NCBI RefSeq assembly: GCF_026241205.1
Contig: NZ_JAPFQM010000001.1
Span: forward strand, 310,001-374,000
DNA: 64,000 nucleotides
From: Thermomicrobium sp. 4228-Ro
GTDB lineage: Bacteria; Chloroflexota; Chloroflexia; Thermomicrobiales; Thermomicrobiaceae
Direction of reading: 5' to 3'
Shown: positions 59,089 through 64,000 of the stretch, piece by piece
Layout: each line of letters starts with the position of its first letter
How positions within the stretch are numbered: position 1 is the first letter of the stretch
Program-made: the position numbers and the translations under genes
Notes under the pieces: generated by a model
What the model saw: only the letters and a program-made list of their open reading frames with translations
What the model was told of the DNA's origin: nothing
The model's database searches: none

Positions 59089-59790
59089 TCAGTTAGCCGC
59101 GACGAGCGGTTCAGCGAGAAGATACCCGAGCCCAGGGCGCGTCAGGATGATCCGGTGGGGTTCGGCTTCGTCTCGCAGCTTGGCGCGGAGCCGGCTCACC
59201 CACGTGCGTAGGTAGTACGTTTCTCGAGCGAATTCCGGCCCCCACACGTGCGTCAACAGCTCGGCATGACGCATCACGCGCCCCGGACTGCGAGCCAGTT
59301 GCTCGAGTAACGCCCATTCGGTCCGGCTGAGTTGCACTTCTTGACCGTCGACGTAAACGCGACGCTTGCCGAGATCGATCGTGACGCCATCGTACTCTAG
59401 GACGAGACACCGGCGCTCCGCGGAACAGCTGCGCCGCAACACTGCGCGCACGCGTGCCAACAACTCATCGAGATGGACCGGCTTCGTGACGACATCGTCA
59501 GCCCCAGCCTCGAGCGCACGAATGCGCTCCTGGCGTGATGCATCCTGGGAAATCACGATAAGCGGCACGTCGGAAGACGAACGCAGCTCCTGGAGCATCG
59601 CGAGCCCTTTACGGCTCGACACAACGGTATCCAAGAGCACCAGATCGGGACCATGACGATCCAGCACTGCGAGCGCACCGCGCACCGATTCCTCGACGAG
59701 GACACAATACCCGTTCGTCTGCAGCGACGTCGTCAGTAGACGCTGCAGAGCCAGATCGTCGCTGACGATCAGGACAAGCAGCTTCCCCAT
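59089..59790 (-). CDS. OmpR/PhoB-type response regulator, orphan
   Basis: A 233-aa regulator. The receiver has the acidic pair in LIVSDDLALQ, phospho-Asp in DLVLLDTVVSSRKG (lacking the usual Pro and Asp/Gly after it) and Lys in VVTKPVHLDELLARV. The C-terminal winged helix has VQLSRTEWALLEQLARSPGRV and TWVSRLRAKL...LTRPGLGYLL. No kinase is adjacent. ATG 59790 was chosen since the receiver begins right after it. A hairpin lies just past the stop. Confidence 0.92.
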   Translation of the reverse strand: MGKLLVLIVSDDLALQRLLTTSLQTNGYCVLVEESVRGALAVLDRHGPDLVLLDTVVSSRKGLAMLQELRSSSDVPLIVISQDASRQERIRALEAGADDVVTKPVHLDELLARVRAVLRRSCSAERRCLVLEYDGVTIDLGKRRVYVDGQEVQLSRTEWALLEQLARSPGRVMRHAELLTHVWGPEFARETYYLRTWVSRLRAKLRDEAEPHRIILTRPGLGYLLAEPLVAAN

Positions 59791-59860
59791 GAACACACCC
59801 CACCGTCCCGTCACGAAAGGACGGACACATTCCGAACTGTCGACCCACCCCGCAGCATTC

Positions 59861-59889
59861 ATCGTACCGATCGCTCTAGGCACGGTCAA
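59861..59889 (-). promoter_or_regulatory. Promoter of the OmpR-type regulator
   Basis: On the minus strand TTGACC (complement of 59884-59889), 17 bases, TACGAT (complement of 59861-59866), about 70 bases before ATG 59790. Confidence 0.7.
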
Positions 59890-60040
59890 GCTCTGCATGA
59901 CGCATCCGAGCACAGGTGAGTGAAAGCACAACGAGCCGGAACGGACAGCACGCAGCATCGAGGCCGCTCGTGCCTGCCGGAATCACCCAGATCAGCGGCC
60001 TGTGTTGCGTTTCGGGAATGAAACAGCTGACTCCCCGAGG

Positions 60041-60070
60041 TTGCACGCCCAGCATCTGATCTCGCATACT
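60041..60070 (+). promoter_or_regulatory. Promoter of the 60101 gene
   Basis: TTGCAC (60041-60046), 18 bases, CATACT (60065-60070), 30 bases before ATG 60101. Confidence 0.6.
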
Positions 60071-60100
60071 GGCGCTCGGCTCAGAGTTGAGGAGCGACCG

Positions 60101-60682
60101 ATGGCCGATCCGATCGGAACGCGCCTACCCAACGAATCGCACGTCCTCTTGCGCCTGAGCGGTGCTCGTGAGCAGCTGGCGATCCTGCGCGAGGCACTCC
60201 GCACGCAGCGGCAGGTAGTTGCCGAAGCGGCAGCCTGTGCGGTCGTCGACCAGGCGATGAAGTCGGTCACCGCCGCGCTGCACGGCTTCAACCTTCTGCT
60301 TCCGCAGCCACTCCCGGCTGAACGGGTCAACTGGCGAAACTTGCGAGCACGCTTCGTCGCCGTCCAGGCCGAGAGCGCTGTCCTCGATCTGCTCGACGAG
60401 CATCTCCGCCCACGGGCTGGATGGCTCTGGTGGCTGGAGCGTAAGGAGCACGCGAGCGCGTTCGCACCGCTCCTCCGTTTCGACCCCGACGCCAGCTCCG
60501 TCGCCGTGTGGCGGGATCCGCTCGATCCCACGCTCGGGACGGAAGCCGGAACACCGGAGGAATACTTCTCCGGGATCCTCGATCGAATCGACGATCTGGT
60601 CCGCGAGATCGGGCGTCTGGCGCGTCGCGACGTGGACACCTTCCGCCAAGCTGCCCGCCGCCAGCCAGGACGAATTGCCTGA
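60101..60682 (+). CDS. Unknown helical cytoplasmic protein
   Basis: A 193-aa protein without recognised family. The first part is helical (LSGAREQLAILREALRTQRQVVAEA), then VDQAMKSVTAALHGFNLLLP; the C-terminus has an acidic helix EEYFSGILDRIDDLVREIGRL. A Trp-rich WLWWLERKEHASAF segment sits in the middle. ATG 60101 has GAGGAG upstream and a promoter of its own. It precedes the ilv leader by 85 bases but has a different promoter, so it is probably a separate unit. Confidence 0.75.
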   Translation: MADPIGTRLPNESHVLLRLSGAREQLAILREALRTQRQVVAEAAACAVVDQAMKSVTAALHGFNLLLPQPLPAERVNWRNLRARFVAVQAESAVLDLLDEHLRPRAGWLWWLERKEHASAFAPLLRFDPDASSVAVWRDPLDPTLGTEAGTPEEYFSGILDRIDDLVREIGRLARRDVDTFRQAARRQPGRIA

Positions 60683-60767
60683 TTGTCTGCTCCAGCCTCA
60701 CGGCCTGTCGAGCCATTCGTGCGCGAGTATGTCGACAACGGGCACTCGGACGTTCCGCTTCTCGATC

Positions 60768-60796
60768 TTGACAGCATTCCACGCTTCTGGTAGGCT
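60768..60796 (+). promoter_or_regulatory. ilvBNC promoter
   Basis: TTGACA (60768-60773), 17 bases, TAGGCT (60791-60796). Transcription would start near 60803, giving a ~285-base leader before ilvB. Confidence 0.85.
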
Positions 60797-60900
60797 GCAA
60801 GAGAGTGACAGAGAGCCTCGGGAGGACGATCCCTGTGAGCCGTCGACTTGTGAAGAGTGTTGAAGCAACCACAAGGCGCAGTACCGCGCAGGGATCGGTC

Positions 60901-60987
60901 ATGCATGCTCCCGACTGCCGCAGTGCGCTCGCACTCCCGGTAGTAGGCATTCTCGTACTTACGGGCCTGCCGTCGGCGGGAGGCTGA
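60901..60987 (+). CDS. ilvBNC leader peptide (attenuation control)
   Basis: A 28-aa peptide, ATG 60901 to TGA 60985-60987, with an AGGGA site six bases upstream. Its middle is LALPVVGILVLTGL: in 14 codons there are five Leu, three Val and one Ile, the three end products of the pathway. A longer form begins at GTG 60835 in the same frame with an AGGA site eight bases upstream. The peptide overlaps the first strands of the attenuator, so ribosome stalling at scarce Leu/Val/Ile-tRNA would decide the RNA fold. Resembles ivbL-type leaders in function, not sequence. Confidence 0.8.
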   Translation: MHAPDCRSALALPVVGILVLTGLPSAGG

Positions 60988-61050
60988 GCGAGCGCACGAT
61001 ACCGGAAACGAAAACGATGCGCATCGCGAGCCTCCCCAAGCGGGAGGCTC
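60934..61050 (+). promoter_or_regulatory. ilvBNC transcription attenuator
   Basis: Strand 1 CTCCCG (60934-60939, inside the regulatory codons) can pair with strand 2 CGGGAG (60977-60982). Strand 2 as GGGAGGCT (60978-60985) can instead pair with strand 3 AGCCTCCC (61029-61036). Strand 3 as GAGCCTCCC (61028-61036) can pair with strand 4 GGGAGGCTC (61042-61050), a 9-bp hairpin with a 5-base loop. 3:4 would be the terminator, 2:3 the antiterminator, 1:2 the protector. No T run follows 3:4, as for other hairpins in this window. Confidence 0.75.
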
Positions 61051-61086
61051 ATGGTGTATCAGGGATGGCGAAGGGAGGACAAAGAG

Positions 61087-62823
61087 ATGGCGATCGAGAC
61101 ACGCGAGCGCCCTCGCGTCAGTGAGGAACCACAGCGCGAACCGCAACTGGGTGCCCACCTGGTGCTGCAAGCACTGGTGCGTGAGGGAGTGGAGGTGATC
61201 TTCGGGTATCCAGGTGGCGCGATCCTGCCTGTGTACGATGCGCTCCCGTATTACCCGATTCACCACGTGCTGGTGCGTCACGAGCAGTCGGCTGCGTTCG
61301 CCGCCGACGGCTACGCACGGGCGACCGGCAAAGTGGGCGTCTGCATGGCGACCTCAGGACCAGGTGCAACGAATCTGGTAACCGGCATCGCGAACGCGAT
61401 GATGGATTCCATACCGATCGTGGCGATCACGGGTCAGGTGCCACAGAGCGTGATCGGTATGGATGCCTTTCAAGAAACGGACATCACAGGTATCACGCTG
61501 CCGATCACGAAATACAACCTGGTCATCCGCAGTGTCGACGAGATCGGTCCCGCGATCCAGAAAGCGTTTTACCTCGCCCGCACCGGTCGCCCTGGCCCGG
61601 TGTTGGTCGACATTCCCAAGGACGTCCAGCTCACCAAGGGGTTTCTCGCACCGCGCCAGGAACTCAATCTCCCAGGGTACCGGCCGACCATCGTGCCGCA
61701 TCGCCGCCAGATTCGCCGGGCCGCAGAACTCATCCGTCGGGCAGAGCGACCGCTCATCCTGGCCGGGCACGGCATCATCATCAGTGGGGCGACCGAGGAA
61801 CTGGTCCGTTTCGCTGAGCGTACGCAGATCCCGGTCGGCCTGACGCTCCTCGGTATCGGCGGCTTCCCTGCTTCCCATCCACTCTGCCTCGGCATGGTCG
61901 GCATGCACGGTCACGCACACGCCAACCGCGCGATCCACGAAGCCGACCTCATCATCGGGATCGGCATGCGCTTCGATGACCGAGTGACGGGTCGCCCGAG
62001 CGAGTTCGCGCCGAACGCTCGGATCATCCACATCGACATCGATCCAGCGGAAATCGGCAAGGTGCTGAAGACGGAAGTTCCGGTGGTGGGCGACGCACGG
62101 GAGGCACTGCGTCTTCTGCTCGAGGAAATCGAGCCACTGGAACACGAGGATTGGCTCAGCCAGATCCGGAGCTGGTATCGACCGATCCGCACCGAGCCGT
62201 CCGGACCGGATGGCGTGCTGCAACCACAGTACGTGATCGCACGCCTGCACGCCCTCACCGAAGGCAAGGCTATCGTCACCACCGATGTCGGCCAGCACCA
62301 GATGTGGACAGCCCAGCTCTATCGTTGTGACATACCCAAGCAGTGGATCAGCTCCGGCGGCCTCGGCGCCATGGGCTTCGGTGTGCCATCGGCGATGGGC
62401 GCGGCGATCGGTCGTCCTGAGGCTGAAGTATGGGCGGTCGTCGGGGACGGTGGCGTCCAGATGACACTCAACGAGTTCGCAACCATCGTCGATGAGCAGT
62501 TGAACGTAAAGGTGGCCATCATCAACAACGGCTATCTCGGAATGGTGCGGCAGTGGCAGCAGCTCTTCCACAACCGGAACTATTCCGAGACACCGATCTC
62601 GAGCCCCGACTACGTGCTGCTCGGCCAGGCCTACCGCATGCCGGCCCGCCGCGTGACGCGGCCCGGCGAGGTCGATGAGGCCATCCAGTGGGCACGGTCG
62701 TTCCGGGGACCGGCACTGATCGAGTTCGTGGTCAACCAGGAAGAGAACGTCTATCCGATGATCCCGTCCGGTGGTTCCTTCCGCGATATGATCGACGATA
62801 CTCAGATCGAGGGGGAATGGTGA
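61087..62823 (+). CDS. ilvB: Acetolactate synthase large (catalytic) subunit
   Basis: A 578-aa ThDP/FAD enzyme that joins pyruvate with pyruvate or 2-oxobutyrate. The catalytic Glu is in RHEQSAAFAADGYARATG. FAD-domain and ThDP motif (GDGGVQMTLNEFATIVDEQLNVKVAIINNGYLGM) are intact, as is the MVRQWQQLFHNRNYS block. ATG 61087 has GGAGG eight bases upstream, directly after the attenuator hairpin; 61051 would start inside it. ilvN overlaps by seven bases. Confidence 0.97.
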   Translation: MAIETRERPRVSEEPQREPQLGAHLVLQALVREGVEVIFGYPGGAILPVYDALPYYPIHHVLVRHEQSAAFAADGYARATGKVGVCMATSGPGATNLVTGIANAMMDSIPIVAITGQVPQSVIGMDAFQETDITGITLPITKYNLVIRSVDEIGPAIQKAFYLARTGRPGPVLVDIPKDVQLTKGFLAPRQELNLPGYRPTIVPHRRQIRRAAELIRRAERPLILAGHGIIISGATEELVRFAERTQIPVGLTLLGIGGFPASHPLCLGMVGMHGHAHANRAIHEADLIIGIGMRFDDRVTGRPSEFAPNARIIHIDIDPAEIGKVLKTEVPVVGDAREALRLLLEEIEPLEHEDWLSQIRSWYRPIRTEPSGPDGVLQPQYVIARLHALTEGKAIVTTDVGQHQMWTAQLYRCDIPKQWISSGGLGAMGFGVPSAMGAAIGRPEAEVWAVVGDGGVQMTLNEFATIVDEQLNVKVAIINNGYLGMVRQWQQLFHNRNYSETPISSPDYVLLGQAYRMPARRVTRPGEVDEAIQWARSFRGPALIEFVVNQEENVYPMIPSGGSFRDMIDDTQIEGEW

Positions 62824-63344
62824 CGGTGCGCAGCCATACACTCGTGGTGCTGGTCGAAGATAAGCCGGGTGTGATGAACCGGATCGTCAGCTTGTTCCGG
62901 CAGCGTGGTTTCAACATCGATTCGATCGCTGTCGGTCACTCGGAGACGCCGGGGCTGTCGCGGATCACGCTGGTAGCGCAGGGGGATGACCGCAAGATCG
63001 AGCAGCTCGTCAAACAGCTGTACAAGATTCTCGAAGTGATCAAGATCACCGACGTCACCGACGACAACCCGATCCAGCGGGAACTGGCCTTGATCAAGGT
63101 GACCGCAACGGAACGCAACCGGAGCGACATCATCCGCCTGGTGACCGATGTCTACCAGGCACGCATCGTCGACGCGACGCCTGATTCGCTCGTGATCGAA
63201 GTCACCGGATCGCCGGAGAAGGTCGACTCGCTCATCACGATGGTGCGCTCCTACGGTATCAAGGAGATCGCACGCTCTGGCGTGATCGCCATGGCCCGCG
63301 GCGCTCGCGTCGTTGCGCCGGCCGCACAACCCGTAGTAGCATGA
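62817..63344 (+). CDS. ilvN: Acetolactate synthase small (regulatory) subunit
   Basis: A 175-aa ACT-domain subunit that activates IlvB and gives valine feedback inhibition. The N-terminal ACT domain is HTLVVLVEDKPGVMNRIVSLFRQRGFNIDSIAVG; the C-terminal domain has ELALIKVTATERNRSDIIRLV and IVDATPDSLVIEVTG. ATG 62817 has GGGGG upstream and overlaps the ilvB stop, indicating coupled translation in a fixed ratio. Confidence 0.96.
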   Translation: MVTVRSHTLVVLVEDKPGVMNRIVSLFRQRGFNIDSIAVGHSETPGLSRITLVAQGDDRKIEQLVKQLYKILEVIKITDVTDDNPIQRELALIKVTATERNRSDIIRLVTDVYQARIVDATPDSLVIEVTGSPEKVDSLITMVRSYGIKEIARSGVIAMARGARVVAPAAQPVVA

Positions 63345-63391
63345 CGACGATGCTGACATGATCGCTTGTCGGATGGAGGGCAAGAGAACCG

Positions 63392-64000
63392 ATGGCAACC
63401 ATTTACTACGATAAGGATGCTGATCTCAAGTACCTCGAAGGGAAAACGGTCGCGATTCTCGGCTATGGAAGCCAGGGGCATGCCCATGCGCAGAACCTGC
63501 GCGACAGCGGTGTCCAGGTCATCGTCGGTCTGCACGAGGGCAGCCGCAGCCGGGAGCGTGCCCAGAACGATGGCTTCGAGGTCGTGACACCACGCGAAGC
63601 CGCGGCACGTGCTGACATCATCTCGATGCTCATGCCCGATCATGTGCAGAAGGGGGTCTACGAGGAAAGCGTTGCTCCCGAGCTGAAACCGGGCAAACTC
63701 CTCATGTTCGCGCACGGCTTCAATATCCATTACGGACGGATCGTTCCCCCGGCTGACGTCGATGTCGCGATGGTCGCACCGAAGAGTCCGGGACACATCC
63801 TGCGTGACCTCTATGTTCAGGGTATCGGCGTCCCGGCTCTGCTCGCTGTCCACCAGGACGCCAGTGGTCAAGCCAAGCAGATCGCCCTAGCCTACGCCAA
63901 AGGACTGGGCTGCACCAAAGCGGGCGTCATCGAGACGACGTTCAAGGAAGAAACAGAAACCGATCTCTTCGGTGAGCAGGCCGTGCTCTGCGGAGGCGTC
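63392..64000 (+). CDS. ilvC: Ketol-acid reductoisomerase, N-terminal part (cut by window end)
   Basis: 203 codons are visible and the frame is open at the window end. The Rossmann motif [21 protein letters not shown] is at residues 20-40, followed by [30 protein letters not shown] and [26 protein letters not shown] begins the metal-binding domain. It converts acetolactate to dihydroxyisovalerate with NADPH. Directly after ilvN (47 bases), with a GGAGGG site about 12 bases upstream, so ilvB-ilvN-ilvC is one operon under the attenuator. Confidence 0.97.
   Translation, partial: MATIYYDKDADLKYLEGKTVAILGYGSQGHAHAQNLRDSGVQVIVGLHEGSRSRERAQNDGFEVVTPREAAARADIISMLMPDHVQKGVYEESVAPELKPGKLLMFAHGFNIHYGRIVPPADVDVAMVAPKSPGHILRDLYVQGIGVPALLAVHQDASGQAKQIALAYAKGLGCTKAGVIETTFKEETETDLFGEQAVLCGGV

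Overview
The window is a GC-rich bacterial chromosome segment, dense in housekeeping genes. I see no rRNA, CRISPR array, insertion sequence or prophage. The gene set suggests a thermophilic Chloroflexota bacterium of the Thermomicrobium type. It has a myo-inositol-phosphate synthase next to a lipid acyltransferase, a Thermus-type isocitrate dehydrogenase with a C-terminal extension, c-di-AMP synthesis, and many GTG starts. This assignment is inference from gene content; no marker rRNA is present.

Layout. 1-5126 (+): end of a DnaD-domain gene, a DnaC-like helicase loader, a helical-repeat protein, then cdaA-cdaR. 5160-11141 (-): an orphan ANTAR regulator, tRNA-Pro, and the translation/transcription operon read as tRNA-Thr, tRNA-Tyr, tuf, rpmG, tRNA-Trp, secE, nusG, rplK, rplA, rplJ, rplL. 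The tuf gene has a one-base deletion. 11171-20649: comEA-comEC (-), mfd (+), cvpA-mutS2-DUF2007 (-), and lexA (+) with an SOS operator inside its own promoter. 21000-32308 (+): a DUF4013 membrane protein, a DnaJ-like protein, purA-fabZ, four glycosyltransferases, then ino1, an unknown gene and an LpxL/PatA-like acyltransferase. The last part looks like a lipid/glycolipid head-group locus. 32411-43563: gyrA, a membrane protein (-), nadD, secD-secF, an FAD oxidoreductase, icd and purE-purK. 43623-58319: ilvD (-), gpmI (+), eno (-), pheS-pheT, a HisS-family gene with hisG-hisD (+), then PP2C phosphatase-amidohydrolase-ruvA (-). 58530-64000: two small unknown genes, an OmpR-type regulator (-), and ilvB-ilvN-ilvC (+, cut by the window end).

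Regulation visible in the sequence. About ten sites fit a sigma-70-like promoter (TTGnnn, 17-18 bp, TAnnnT). The most notable element is the ilvBNC leader at 60768-61086. It has a consensus promoter, a short leader peptide rich in Leu/Val/Ile codons, and three mutually exclusive pairings ending in a 9-bp hairpin before ilvB. This is the architecture of ribosome-mediated transcription attenuation. A hairpin followed by ATTTTT also sits in the rplJL leader.

The second major oddity is tuf: codon 1 to the RARG motif is in one frame and the rest of EF-Tu in another. Either this copy is broken (and another exists), or the assembly lost one G, or a -1 slip restores it.
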